Shown: positions 34,386-46,510, counted from the stretch's first letter. The stretch is 64,000 nucleotides of DNA from Uranotaenia lowii (GCF_029784155.1 NC_073693.1:332572592-332636591); one strand, 5' to 3'. Numbers and translations: made by a program. The notes: generated from the letters alone by a model not told the origin.

Positions 34386-36254
34386 AATCTGTGAAAACTG
34401 TTTAAATCTTTTTTTTTAATTAAAACTATTTGAAGAGTGTGGTTCATGAAAATCATGTTTTTAATTTCATAACAGAAAATACAGTTGATTTACTGTCATT
34501 TCTAGCTATTTATACGAAAGTTCTTTTAAAGGCATATTTGGCATATTCCAGGAGTTCTTATTAGCTTCAATCCACAGAAAAACCGTCCTATTATAAACGC
34601 TGCGGCAAATCGAAGGTAAATTCCCACGCCTCTTACGAAACTCCTCAACTGGAGGTAGATCTTCTCCGTTCTCAGAAGCTTACCAAAAACGTACCGCACT
34701 GCTCGGATGAGATTAGGATGATATTTTCAGATGCTTTTTCCAACAGTAGTGCGGTTCTTCTAGTCTCATTCCTTCCGAAAAACCAGGTGGAATAGCAAAT
34801 TTACCTTCATTTGATGATGGACTAACGACCGCACACCGCACAACCGGGAGCTTTTGGCCGGGACCAAATCCGCGTTAAGCCCCAAAAACCGAAACCCAAA
34901 GAACCGAAAGTTATTTGACCAAGCTCATTCCGTTTGAGTTCGACCGTGTGTACCACCTATTCCGGATCTATTTGTTTTTCACCCCCGCTTTAGCTGCTGC
35001 TCGTAGCCGGAAGGCTGAAGGAACGTCATGTTTGGAATTCTCAACCGCTTTCTGCTGACCCAACAACCCAACAGCTGACTGAATGACTAACTGACTGACT
35101 ATAACCGACTGAATGAAGTTAATGTTGATGGAGTAGTCCCAAGGGGAGATTCCCGGGCATCACCGGCATGCAGCCGGCAGTTCCGCTGAGATTTCCGACA
35201 TATTTGAATAACATTGGAAATGACTTCCTTCCCGCCCGATGACGGAAGTAGGAATCGTAAGTTTAAAGGTGCTTGGGTGGAATTATTAGCCAAAATTTAA
35301 GGAAGTTGGATGAACATTGTAATAATAATTTTATTTTTAAATTTTATTTTAGGAATCCACATCCCATGAAAAAGATACTATCCGTTTACCTTTCCATTAC
35401 CTTATAAAGAACAAAAATTTCTGCCAGCGGCGATAAGCATGTAAAAAAACTTGAACAAGACTCTTACATGGATCCTTGCAATGAATGCAGCAGCCCTTCA
35501 AGAAAATTTCAACGTAACCCATTTTTCGGGAACATTGTTGCAAAACACTACTGAAGCTCTTACTTTCCATTTTCAAAGTTTGCATCGTCGTCATCTGGTG
35601 TTCCGGAATGCTTACTGAAGCACAAAGAAGGAAGATAACCTGGAAGCTGAGAACATTTGCACACGGTTATTTAGCAGTTGAAATTATCATAAATGTGAGT
35701 ATCAGCTAAATTGTTCATTTTTGTTTGCGCTGTTCAATTTAACAAATAGTAATCAAGACTGCATATATGTAGCTTAAAAACAAAAAAAAGCACGCGAAGA
35801 GTAATCTACATTACTGCAAAATGGGGTGAATCGAAATATTTTTTGGACTATTTCTTTAATGTTATTATCTATTAATATTCTTCGTTTGCTTTCGCCTTCA
35901 ATTGTTTTCTCATCTCTCAGTGTGGTGTTGAATTTTCTTAAACAATTAAGTGATTCAATAAAGTTGCGAAGGAAATCTACAGAATCATTCTTATTGAAAA
36001 GACACGAAGTGGAAAATTGTCATAAATAAAATGAAAACAAAATTCATATTGACAAGTTGGAGAGGATATTTATTTGCAAGAATCCTTAACCGAACAATTG
36101 CTTCATTATATTGAGAACATCTTACTTTTATATGACGATGCAGATAAGTCATTTTAATTGCCTCAAATGATACTTTGTTTAAACAATTTCAAAGACTAGA
36201 TGGCGTTGTGGGCATCAGAATGAGCGGAATATAAAAGTGCTCACTGTGCATTGC
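34386..36254. other. GC-richer island and AT-rich flanks, no supported gene
   Basis: 34560-35300 is GC-richer and looks unique, with ACTGACTG repeats at 35086-35100. Open frames of 60-70 codons show no motif. 35300-36254 is AT-rich. Nothing further recognised. Confidence 0.4.
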
Positions 36255-37779
36255 CACAAATTAAAATTCTGAAGGTCCACTCAATGAATTTTCGTTGGAT
36301 TGGTAGGACCAGCAAGAAAAGTATTTTGATGGTTCACTCAATGAATTTTCGTTGGAATAAGACCAACATGAAGAGTGTTTTGAGGGTTCATTTTATTAAT
36401 TTTTGGTTTATCGGAAGGACCAACATGAAGAGTGTGCTGAAGGACTTCATGAATTTTCGGTGGATATGAAGGACCATTATGAAGAGTGTTATGAAGGTTC
36501 ACTGAATGAGTTTTCGTTGGATCGGAAGGACCAACAAAAAAATGTTCAATAAGTTCACTTAATCAATTTTCGTTGGATTTAGAGTACAAACAAGAAGAGT
36601 TTTGTGAAGGCGTACTTTATGAATTTTTGTTGGATCGAGAGGACCAACAAGAAAAGTTTTCTGAAGGTTCACTTTATGATTACTTTTTGGATATGGCAGA
36701 CAAACAAGAAGAGGTTCTGAAGGTTCACTTAATTTTCTTTGGATCGGGAGGACCAACAAAAAAACGTCCTGAAGGTGTATTAAATGAATTTTCGTTGGAT
36801 TGGGAGGACCAACAAGAAAAGTGTGTTGAAGGTTCACCCAATAAATTTTCGCTGGATCGGGAGGACCAAAACGAAAAGCGTTCTCAAGGTTCACTTAATG
36901 AATTTTCGTTGCATCGGGAGGACCAACAAGAAAAGTGTTCTGAAGGCTCACTTTATAAATTTTCATTGGATCGGGCAGATCAACAAGAAAAGTGTTCTGA
37001 ATGTTCACTATATTTTTTTTTTTTGGATTGAGAAGACCAACATGAAGAGTGTTCTGAAGGTTCACTTTATGAATTTTCGTTGAATCGGGAGGACCAACAA
37101 GAAAAGAATTCTGAAGGTTCATTTAATGAGTTTTTGTTGCATTAGAAGGACCAACAAGAAAAGTTTTCTGAAGGTTCATTCAACGATATTTTTTGGAATC
37201 GAGAGGACCAACAACAAAAGTTGTCTGAAGGATAATTTAATGAATTTCCGTTGGATTGGGAGGACCAGCAGAAAAAACTGTTCTGAAGGTTCACTAAATT
37301 GTTTTTTTTTTTTGGATATGAAGAACTAAAACAACATTATTTCTAAAGGTTCACTTTATGAACTTTCGTTGGATTGGAATGACCTACATGAAGAGTGTCT
37401 GAATTATTTATGGAGTGTTTATGAATTTTCATTGATTCGGGAGGAACAACAACAAAAGTGATTTGAAGGTTAATGTAATGAATTTTCGTTCGATCGGGAA
37501 GACCAACAAGAAAGTGTTCTGAAGGCTTACTTAATATTTTTTGTTGGATCGGGAGGACCATCATGAAGAGTGTTCAGAAGTTTCACTTAAAAATTTCCTG
37601 TTGGAACGGGAGAACTCACTTGAAGAGTGTTCTGAAGGTTCATTTTATGAATTTTCGTTGGATCGGGAGAACCAACAAGAAAAATGTTCTGAAAGATTCA
37701 TTAAATGGATTTTCGTTGGATGGGGAGGACCAACAAAAAGAGTTTGACAAAATGATTTTACGTTGAATATGGAGAACCA
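36255..37779. repeat. 57 bp satellite, left block
   Basis: About 27 diverged copies of a 57 bp unit containing GAAGGTTCACTTAATGAATT and GGATCGGGAGGACCAACAAG followed by AAAAGTGTTCT. Because 57 is 3 x 19, open frames read a 19-residue repeat (MNFRWIGRTNKKSVLKVHL in one frame, EFSLDREDQQEKCSEGSLY in another). Frequent stops and shifts argue against coding. The array resumes at 43750 after a LINE insertion. Confidence 0.9.
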
Positions 37780-37949
37780 GGACTGACTGTCCTGCAAAAC
37801 AGGTGTTCGCTACGAATCCGGTAGGAACAAGACGAGCGGGGGCGCAACGAGCGAGGTGGTTAGACCAAGTGGAGCGTGATCTGGCGAACGTGGGGTGCCC
37901 GAGAAATTGGAGAACGGTTGCTTTGAACCGAGTGAATTTTAGGAATTAC
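37780..37949 (+). pseudogene. LINE ORF C-terminus, 5'-truncated (first piece)
   Basis: The last residues of a non-LTR retrotransposon protein: TDCPAKQVFATNPVGTRRAG, then ARWLDQVERDLANVGCPRNW and RTVALNRVNFRNY. The W-D-V-x-D-L...NW layout is typical of the tail of insect LINE polyproteins. The reading frame is broken at 37948, where an ACTAGCTGATTTACCCGG repeat has inserted. The missing last codons lie at 43703-43740. An 11 bp flank, ATGGAGAACCA (37769-37779), matches ATGGAGAATCA (43750-43760). The original insertion was therefore a short, 5'-truncated LINE into the 57 bp satellite. Confidence 0.75.
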
Positions 37950-38169
37950 TAGCTGATTTACCCGGCCTTGCTCGGGTTTGCATAAAATATAAATCAAAAT
38001 GAGTCGTTTGATTTTACGAAATTTTGGTAGCTTTGTATTCACTATGTTTTATATATTTACTAGCTGATTTACCCGGCCTTGCTCGGGTTTGCATAAAATA
38101 TAAATTAAAATGAGTCGTTTGACTTTACGAAATTTTGGTAGCTTTGCATTCAATATGTTTTAAATATTT
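37948..38169 (+). repeat. 111 bp head duplication of the ACTAGCTGATTTACCCGG repeat
   Basis: Two tandem copies (37948-38058 and 38059-38169) of a head beginning ACTAGCTGATTTACCCGGCC and continuing TTGCTCGGGTTTGCATAAAA, with only a few differences. Confidence 0.88.
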
Positions 38170-40051
38170 ATTATGAGAAAATTTTACCCATGTTGTGCCA
38201 TGTATGTAAGTTTTGAAATTTTTGTTAGTGTTTTTCAAGTTTTGAATAAGAGTGTTTACTGTGTTTCCCTTTTTCATATTTTTGAAATACTTATAGTTAT
38301 GAGGTTCATATTCATAGATTTTAAAAATCATTTACCATGATACTTTTTTATTTCATCACGAAAAACATTTTATATCCACCCTTTCTTTAAGGAAGCTTGA
38401 ATAGCTTTGGCCTACTTATTTTTCTTCTTCAAATGATTAAATTATATTTTTATCTTTCCTTTCTTAACCTCCATCTAATAAAATCTCTTTTGGAGATGAT
38501 CTCTTCGGACGCTATATGCCAAATGCTCCCCCGTATGCTATATTCAAGTTTAATTTGTCCAAAAAATTCTAAGAAGGCTTCCGAAACTTGCCGCAGCTCG
38601 TGGCCTTCAAGTCTTCCAAGCCAACGGCTATGAGTTCGAATCCCAGTCACGGCATACACAGTAAACTTTTGTGGTTTAGTGGTTTAAGCATTTGTGAGAT
38701 GCTAGCCATCATATACTCGAAAGATGTACGCTTAGAATTAAGTAAAAGGAATCTCTTCGAGGATACATTAAGTTTCATTGAGATCCTGTATGTGTTTGTA
38801 TTTGGTTTTTTAAACTTGTTGAAGACTTATTTTGCATGTTTTCAAATGGATGTGTACTTTTCGTTGTTTTTTCCACACTGTTTATGATTAGTTTTTCTAA
38901 AATGTTCCAAGTTCCACTAACAGTTTTTTGCAGTGATCTAAAAAAAATTATCTTGGAACCCAAATCGCCCATTTTATGATGTTATAACAAAAGTTTTTTT
39001 TTTTTAAATTTTAACATTCTTGGAATAAAAATCACATTCATTATTGTGAAGAGTGATGAAGTAAAAATTCTTGAAAATAATTTGATTGAATTCGCAGTAC
39101 TTAACGGTTTAAGTTTTCGCAAAATTGAATGGTAAAATTGAACACATTGATGATCAACATTTTTACAAAAGTCATAGATTGACCGATAAAATTGAATTGT
39201 ATAAAACTTAAAACCACGTACTTAATTTCAAATAAAGTTTCTTGCGTTGGATTTGGTTTTTTTTCAGATAATGCACGTTAAATTTTTGAGACGGCTTTCA
39301 AAGCGTTGACATCACAGCTCTCAACTTATAACTCTGAATTTAATTATTTTATCTTTCTCTTTGAGGAATTCTAAAAATACGAAAATGGTTGGTTCTAAAA
39401 AGCTTGATTATAAGAAAATTACTTAATATGTTTTCAGCACTCAATCCAAATTCATAATGAAGATAAATCACTGCATCCATACTTCACACACTGTATATTC
39501 TTATAGATAGACTCCAAAGTCCTGCAGCAGTGGTAGGGAGTACTTTGAAAACCACTACAATTCAAGTCAATACATACTTTACAGGTCAGTTGTATTTTTC
39601 AATCCGAAATGTTAGCTCATTATTGCATCCAAAATTCTCGTATCTACCGGTACCACGTGCTTTCAGCAGTAGAAGGTACAAAAAACACCCGCCAAAATTT
39701 CCCCTTTCTAATCTTTAACGCTCAGCAAGCTTTGATTTGCTTTCCAGTACACGTGAACTCTGGATAGTCGTTTCTTACGCCCGGCCCATGGTGATGGTGA
39801 AAACAACCCGCCAAAGGAAACGAAAATCGGCTGCCAAATGGGTGCCATGACTTTTGATTTGTGGAAATAAAAACGAAAGTTGTATGGGAGGGTCCCTTTT
39901 CTTAGGCGGGAGGGGCTCAGAACTTTCACTAAAACCTTACCCTGGTCCAAATACATCTCTGTACCAAATTTCAGACTTATCGGTTAAGCGGTATCGATTT
40001 GTATAAGGTGCATACAAACATATATAGTCCAACTCATCTTTATATATTAGA
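38059..40051 (+). repeat. Repeat cluster unit A
   Basis: About 2 kb, from ACTAGCTGATTTACCCGG to a tail with ACCAAATTTCAGACTTATCG and CATCTTTATATATTAGA. Contains a family B SINE (38585-38805), the phrase CCAGTACACGTGAACTCTGG and CAACCCGCCAAAGGAAACG. Unit C (41826-43702) is a close copy including the SINE; unit B is older and lacks it. Open frames within are not recognised as genes. Confidence 0.75.
38585..38805 (+). repeat. tRNA-derived SINE (family B), copy in unit A
   Basis: CTTGCCGCAGCTCGTGGCCT, then CTTCCAAGCCAACGGCTATG with the B-box-like GAGTTCGAATCCCAG and CACGGCATACACAG. The body ends with GGAATCTCTTCGAGGATACA and GATCCTGTATGTGTTTGT. The shared head also occurs reversed at 18890-18940. 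Confidence 0.6.
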
Positions 40052-41829
40052 CTAGCTGATTTTACCCGGCCTTGCTCGGGTTCACATAGAACATAAATCA
40101 AAATGAGTCATTTGACTTTTTGAAATTTTGAAAGCTTTTTGTTCATCATCATAACCAATTGGACCATGTTTGGCCATGTAAGCTATGTGAGTTTTGTTAG
40201 TCTTCTTAATGTTTTAATTGGGATTATTAGAAAAAATTATCGTTTTCATATTATTGAACTAATAGTTTTTAGGTTTGCTAATGGAAATTTGAACTAATTT
40301 CCCTTGAATGCTTATCCTCTCTATCACAAAAAAAAACATTTCAATCTAAGGTTTCCAGGTTGCCCGGATTTATCCGGTCCGGCCCGGTTTCCCGGATTTT
40401 GTTGCAAAAAGCCCGCATTTTGCCAGGATTTATTCACAATATTTTTAAAACGTAACTTGAACTGAAATTTAATTATTAAAATTTTTCATTTTTACGTTCA
40501 AATAGAAGTTTTAAATGGCAAGTTTTAGAAATAATCATGACTTGTGTTTGGTCTCGATATTTTAACTGAATAATTCCGCGGTTTGGCCAAGTTTGCCTGG
40601 ATATTTGAACATTTTGAAATAAAATGCTGGATTTTGCCAGCTTTTTCGATAAAATTGGCTGGATATGTCCGGTTTTGATACGTTCGGAAAAAAATTCTGG
40701 CAACCTTATTTTCCACCCACCAATTTAGGAAGCTTGAATTGCTTACCCTTTTTATGATCATCAAATGATAAAATTTTTTGTATCAAATGTCAAGCTTGTA
40801 AACAAATGTAAACGACCTCTTTTCAAGATCTCCCCGTAGAATGGAAAACCTATTTAAGTTTTATTTCTAAATAGATTTCCGCTGAAACCTTATAAAAGAC
40901 TTCCTCTGCATGTTTTCAATGTGTTTTTTTAGTTTTCTTATAATTGGATGGTAGAATAATAACTTAAAATTTAAAAATTGACTAATGAAATTGAATTCTA
41001 GAAAACTAAAAACTTCAGATTAAATTGCCAACATTCTCGTGCGTTTAATTTGGTTTTAACTTTTTGCATAAAATGAACGTTTAATTGATTAATTCCTATT
41101 GTAAATTAAATTCCTACACGGCAATCAAAGTTTTTAGATCGCAGCCTTGAACTTACAACCCTCAGTTTTATTTTTTCCCTATGAGGAGTTTCAAAAATTT
41201 GGAAATGGTTGGTTCCAAACAGCTAGAACTTTAGTTTTCAGTCCAAATAGTTATTCAACTGAATAAGTCAATTCATAATGAACATGAATTAATGTATCCA
41301 TACTTTACACACTGCATATTCTAGTCGATCTTTAACCACTTATTTCTATAAGGCGAATAGTTTTTTTTTATCCTAAATGAAGGCTCATTATTGCAATCAA
41401 ATTCCTCGCACCGGTACCACGTGCTTTGAATAGTAGAAGGAAAAAACACCCGCCAATTTTTCTCCGCTCGAATTTTTAATGCTGAGCAAGCTTTGATTTG
41501 CTATCCAGTACACGTGAACTCTGGACGGTTGCTTCTAATGCCCGGCCCATGGTGATGGTTAAAATAACCCCGCCAAAGGAAACGAAAATCGGTTGACAAA
41601 ATGGTTCCATGACATTTGATTCGTGGGAATAAAAACGAAAGTTGTATGGGAGGGTCCCTTTTCTTAGGTGGGAGGGGCTCAAAACTATTACGTCGACCTT
41701 TCTCATGTCCGTTTACATCATTGTACCAAATTTCAAGCTGATCGGTTAAGTGGTGTGGATTTGTATAAGGTGCATATATATATATACAAACATATACCTA
41801 TAGCCCAACTCATCTTTATATATTACATT
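40052..41829 (+). repeat. Repeat cluster unit B (diverged, carries an inserted element)
   Basis: Starts ACTAGCTGATTTTACCCGGC at 40052 and ends CATCTTTATATATTA near 41825. It shares the middle and tail of unit A (TACACGTGAACTCTGGACGG, CCCGCCAAAGGAAACG) at lower identity. It lacks the SINE and carries a 'GGCAACCTTA' element at 40349-40709. Confidence 0.7.
40349..40709. mobile_element. 'AAGGTTNCCAG' MITE-like element
   Basis: Left end AAGGTTTCCAGGTTGCCCGG and right end ATTCTGGCAACCTTA are related inverted termini. The interior is rich in TCCGG and GCCCGG phrases. This is the best copy in the window; relatives end at 10447, 17757 and 46893. The target duplication was not resolved and no ORF is supported. 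Confidence 0.55.
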
Positions 41830-43702
41830 ATGTGGAAATTTTACCCATGTTGTGCCATGTACGTTAGCTTTGAAATTTTTGTTAGTGTTTTTCAAGTTTT
41901 GAATAAGAGTGTTTACTGTGTTTCCCTTTTTAATATTTTTAAAATACTTATAGTTATGAGGTTCGTATTCATAGAAATTAAACACAATTTACCATGAATG
42001 CTTTTTTATTTCATCACGAAAAACATTTTATACCCACCCTTTCTTGAAGGAAGCTTGAATAGCTTTGGCCTTCTTATTTTTCTTCTTCAAATGATTAAAC
42101 TATATTTTTATCTTTCCCACCCCCCATCTAATAAAATCTCTTTTGGAGATGATCTCTTCAGACGCTATATGCCAAATGCTCCCCCGTATGCTATATTCAA
42201 GTTTAATTTGTCCAAAAAATTCTAAGAAGGATTCCGAAACTTGCCGCAGCTCGTGGCCTTCAAATCTTCCAAGCCAACGGCCATGAGTTCGATCCCAGTC
42301 ACGGCATACACAGTAAACTTTTGTGGTTTAGTGGTTTAAGCATTTGTGAGATGCTAGCCATCATATACTCGAAAGATGTACGCTTAGAATTCAGTAAAAG
42401 GAATCTCTTCGAGGAAACATTAAGTTTCATTGAGATTCTGTATGTGTTTGTATTTGGTTTTTTAAACTTGTTGAAGACTCATTTTGCATGTTTTTAAAGG
42501 GATGTGTACTTTCCGTTGTTTTTCCACACTGTTTTATGACTGTTTTATCACTGTTTTAGTTTTTCTTAAATGTTCCAAGTTCCACTAATAGTTTTTTGAA
42601 GTGATCTAAAAGAAATTATCTCGGAACCCAAATCGCCCATTTTATGATGTTATAACAAAAGATTTTTTTTTAATTTTAACATTCTTGGAAAAAAAAATCT
42701 CATTAATTATTGTGAAGAGTGATAAAGTAAAAATTCTTGGAAATAATTGGATTGAATTCGCAGTACTTAACGGTTTAAGTTTTCGCATAATTGGATGGTA
42801 AAATTGAACACATTGATGATCAACATTTTTACAAAAGTCATAGATTGGCCGATACAATTGAATTGTATAAAACTTAAAACCTCATTCTTAATTTCAAATA
42901 AAGTTTCTTGCGTTGGATTTGGTTTTTCCAGATAATGCACGTTAAATTTTTGAGACGGCTTTCAAAGCGTTGACATCACAGCTCTCAACTTATAACTCTT
43001 AATTTAATTATTTTATCTTTCTCTATGAGGAATTCAAAAAATACGAAAATGGTTGGTTCTAAAAAGCTTGATTTTAAGAAAATTACTTGACATGTTTTCA
43101 GCACTCAATCCAAATTCATAATGAAGATAAATCACTGCATCCATACTTCACACACTGTATATTCGTATAGACTCCAAAGCCAGTGGTAGGGAGTACTTTG
43201 AAAACCACTACAATTCAAGTCAATACATACTTTACAGATTAGTTGTATTTTTCAATCCGAAATGTTAACTCATTATTGCATAAAAAATTCTCGTATCTAC
43301 CGGTACCACGAGCTTTCAGCAGTAGAAGGTACAAAAAACACCCGCCAAAATGTCCCCTTTCAATCTTTAACGCTCAGCAAGCTTTGATTTGCTTTCCAGT
43401 ACACGTGAACTAAGGATAGTCGTTTCTTACGCCCTGCCCATGGTGATGGTGAAAACAACCCGCCAAAGGAAACGAAAATCGGCTGCCAAATGGGTGCCAT
43501 GACTTTTGATTTGTGGGAAAAAAACGAAAGTTCAATGGGAGTGTCCCTTTTCTCAGGTGGGAGGGGCTCGAAACTATTACTAAAACCTTCCCATGGTCCA
43601 AACACATAACTGTACCAAATTTCAGGCTGATCGGTTAAGCGGTGTGGATTTGTATAAGGTGCATACAAACATTATAGTCCAACTCATCTTTATATATTAG
43701 AT
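41826..43702 (+). repeat. Repeat cluster unit C (close copy of unit A)
   Basis: Begins ATTATGTGGAAATTTTACCC, matching unit A from about 38164, and follows it almost base for base to CATCTTTATATATTAGA at 43702. The ACTAGCTG head is missing, so the junction lies inside the unit. It includes the same SINE at 42240-42460 and ends exactly where the split LINE resumes. Confidence 0.78.
42240..42460 (+). repeat. tRNA-derived SINE (family B), copy in unit C
   Basis: Near-identical to 38585-38805 and in the same position within its unit, so it was duplicated with the unit rather than inserted independently. The B-box-like GAGTTCGATCCCAG has a one-base deletion relative to unit A. Confidence 0.6.
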
Positions 43703-43749
43703 GTTCGTCAAGTTATGTCGTGAGACGGAATACTATGTAAATAAAAATA
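43703..43749 (+). pseudogene. LINE 3' end (second piece)
   Basis: GTTCGTCAAGTTATGTCGTG reads VRQVMS and continues the LINE frame left at 37949 (…NFRNY). It is followed by an in-frame TGA, then a stop and an AT-rich tail (TGTAAATAAAAATA). The 11 bp target duplication follows at 43750. Confidence 0.62.
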
Positions 43750-45330
43750 ATGGAGAATCAACAAGAAAAGTGTTCTCAAGGTTCAAATTATGAATTTTTC
43801 TTATTTGGAGGACCAACACGAAAAGTGTTCTGAAGGTTCACTTTTTAAATGTTCGTTTGATTGGGAGGACCAACATAAAGAGTGTTGGGAAGGCTCACCT
43901 AATGAACTTCCGATGGATCGGGAGGACCATCATAAAGGGTGTTCGGGAGGTTCACTTGAGGGATGGATTTTCGTTGGATCGGGAGGACCAATAAGAAGAG
44001 AGTTCAGAAGGTTCACTTAATGAATTTTAGTTGGATCGGGAGGCCCAGCAAGAAAAATGCTCTGAAGTTTTACCTTATGAATTTTTGTTGGATCAGAAGG
44101 ACCAATAAGAAAAATTTTCTGAAGGTTTACTTCATGAATTTTCGTCGAATCGAGAGGACCGTTTAAAAGATTCTACCCAGCAAAAAAAAATCATTACCGT
44201 TCATTTTCCGCTTCGCAGCGAAATAAATTCGAAGCGGCCCGCCTCGGATTTATTTAGCTGCGAAGCGAAAAAGGAACTTGAAAATCACTGGGTAGGTGCA
44301 CTTATTGAATTTTTGTTGGATCGGGAGGACCAACATTAAGAGTACTTTAGAAATCCTTTTTGTGAAATTTCGTTGGATCGGGAGGACCAACAAGAAGAGT
44401 GTTTTGAAGGTTCACTTAATGATTTTTGAATGGATCGAGAGGACCAACATGAAAAGTATTCTGGAAGTTCACTCAATGAATTTTCGGTGGATCGGGAGGA
44501 CCAACAAGAAAAATGTTCTGAAGGTTCACTTAATAATCTTTTGTTGGATTTGTGCTCTTAACGTCCATTTTATGAATTTTTGTAGGATTGGGAGGACCAA
44601 CCAGAATAGTGTCCTGAAGGTTCATTATAAGCATTTTCGTAGGATCGGGAGGACCAACATGGAGAGTGTTCTGAAGGTCCACTTAATGAATTTTCGTGGG
44701 ATCGGGAGGACCAACAAGAAAAGTGGTTTGAAGTTCACTTTGTGAATTTTCATTAGATCGAGAAGACCATAAGAAAAGTGTTCTGGTGGTTCATTTCGAG
44801 AATTTTCATTGGACCGAGAGTACTGTTTAAAAGATTCAAGGTTCACTTAATGATCTTTTGTTGGATCTGGAGGACCAACAAGAAGAGTGAACTAAAGATT
44901 CAATCGTTGAATATTCGTTGGATCGGGAGGACCAACAAGAAGATTGTTTTGAAGATTCACTTTATAAATTTTTGTTGGGTCGAGAAAACCCATATGAAGA
45001 ATGTTCTGAAGGTTCACTTTATGAATTTTCGTTGGATCGGAAGGACCAACAAGAAAACCGATCTGAAGGTTCAACAATGAATTTCGTTGGATTGGGAAGA
45101 CCAACAAGGAAAGTGTTTCGAAGGCTCTTTTAATGAATTTTCGTTGTATCGAGAGAACCAACAAGAAAAGTGTCCTGAAGGTTTACTTTATGAATATTCA
45201 TTGGATCGGGAGGAACAACAATTAAATTGTTCTAAAGGTTCACCTCATTAGTTTTCTTTGGATATGGAGGATCAACTAAAAGAGTGTACTGAAGGTTCAT
45301 TTTACAAATTTTTGTTGTGCTAAAGTTTCT
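43750..45330. repeat. 57 bp satellite, right block
   Basis: About 25 more copies of the 57 bp unit seen at 36255-37779, in the same orientation. Interrupted by a 121 bp MITE at 44174-44294. Open frames with 19-residue repeats are artefacts of the period. Confidence 0.9.
44174..44294. mobile_element. 121 bp palindromic MITE inside the satellite
   Basis: TA|CCCAG at the left and CTGGG|TA at the right, with an internal palindrome CCGCTTCGCAGCGAAATAAA / TTTATTTAGCTGCGAAGCG around CGGCCCGCC. It breaks a satellite unit cleanly, so both the element and its TA target duplication can be read. No coding. Confidence 0.78.
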
Positions 45331-46405
45331 TATGGTTTACTCATATCGTGTGTTGATATTGCCGATTTCCGAGGTGTTTGTTGGACATTTTTTGCGTCGC
45401 TGGTTATCGGCTATCACCGGCGCGAAAATGTTGGATTTCTACTGCAGGAGCAAGATGTTCAGTATATAATAGTTGGTTTGAGAAACTTTCTAGTCGATGG
45501 GTTTCTGAGGAAAAATTAAATTATGTCTAGAACTGGAACACGAAGAAATCAAGAATGTTGAAAAAATAACTTGAATTTGTAAGTTAGTCAGTCACTCAGA
45601 TGTTTTTCTACTTGGTGTGAAATGATTCGTAATAAAGATATTCGAAGTTGAAGCATTGCGAATTTAGTTAAACGAGATAAAAGTTGTCGGCAATTACTGT
45701 TGTCAAGACTGCTAGTCGACACGCCTCATCTCAGCGAAACTCAACAGTAGTTCTATAACGTTTCAGTAAATTGACATCAAATACAGCAAGAAGAAGAATA
45801 ATAATCATGAAAAGCAAGGGAAGGATAAGTAAAAATTTAACGCCATTTCTAAAAAGTGCAATCGAGCTACAAATTCATATTTGTATTTCATTAGATGCCA
45901 ATTTGTATTTCATTAAATGCCAAAATATATTTTCTCATTGATTATAAAAGTTCTTAGTTACAGTAAGTTGAGGAGATGAAAATTGTCATGTAAGCACTTT
46001 ATTTACATATAATATTGAAATTACAGTAGTTCTAAGAGCGTGCGCAGGTAGAGAAAACTTCTGACAAAGATCTGCAACCACCGATCATAAGGTTCAGATT
46101 ACCAAGCGTGAAAATAGTTGAAGTTTTTGTATTTGGAGATTAAAAACTATCGTGCCAGAAGTCGTATTAAGGAGGAGTTTCATTAGAAAGCATTAAACGT
46201 AAGCATTCTATATCATAGTTACTAAGAAAAATACTTAACCTTTGTAATTTGCAGAAATCTTTTAATACAGTCTAATACGTATTAAAAAATTGGAATTGTT
46301 GCTTCCCAAAACTCCACAACTGTAAGAATATCCGTCAGATACGAAAAAAGAAAATGTGATAATATTTATTCCGTTAATTTTTTCAGCAGATGGATTAGCC
46401 CAGAG
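45331..46405. other. AT-rich sequence, nothing recognised
   Basis: 45340-45480 is somewhat GC-richer. No convincing ORF, repeat border or RNA gene. Confidence 0.45.
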
Positions 46406-46457
46406 TAGAGATGTACCGAATATTCTGCGCCAAATATCACTGTTCGGTTCATCTCTA
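46406..46457. mobile_element. 52 bp minimal hAT MITE
   Basis: TAGAGATGTACCGAATATTC at the left and GTTCGGTTCATCTCTA at the right are the termini of the 10460-11608 family with almost nothing between. Flanking 8-mers GCCCAGAG and GCTCGAAG match at 5 of 8 positions. Confidence 0.68.
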
Positions 46458-46510
46458 GCTCGAAGTATACTTGCTGATTAAAATATTTTGAAGTGAAAAT
46501 AATAGCATAA

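Noticed and set aside
31236..34456. Frames with KNC, KTV, FTV and YSF repeats up to 455 codons
   Set aside because: Artefact of the CTGTAAAAA 9-mer. Higher-order duplications explain the length.
36255..45330. CRISPR or leucine-rich-repeat-like gene at the 57 bp repeats
   Set aside because: There are no distinct spacers, stops occur in all frames across the array, and the 19-residue repeats do not match a known repeat-protein fold that I can name.
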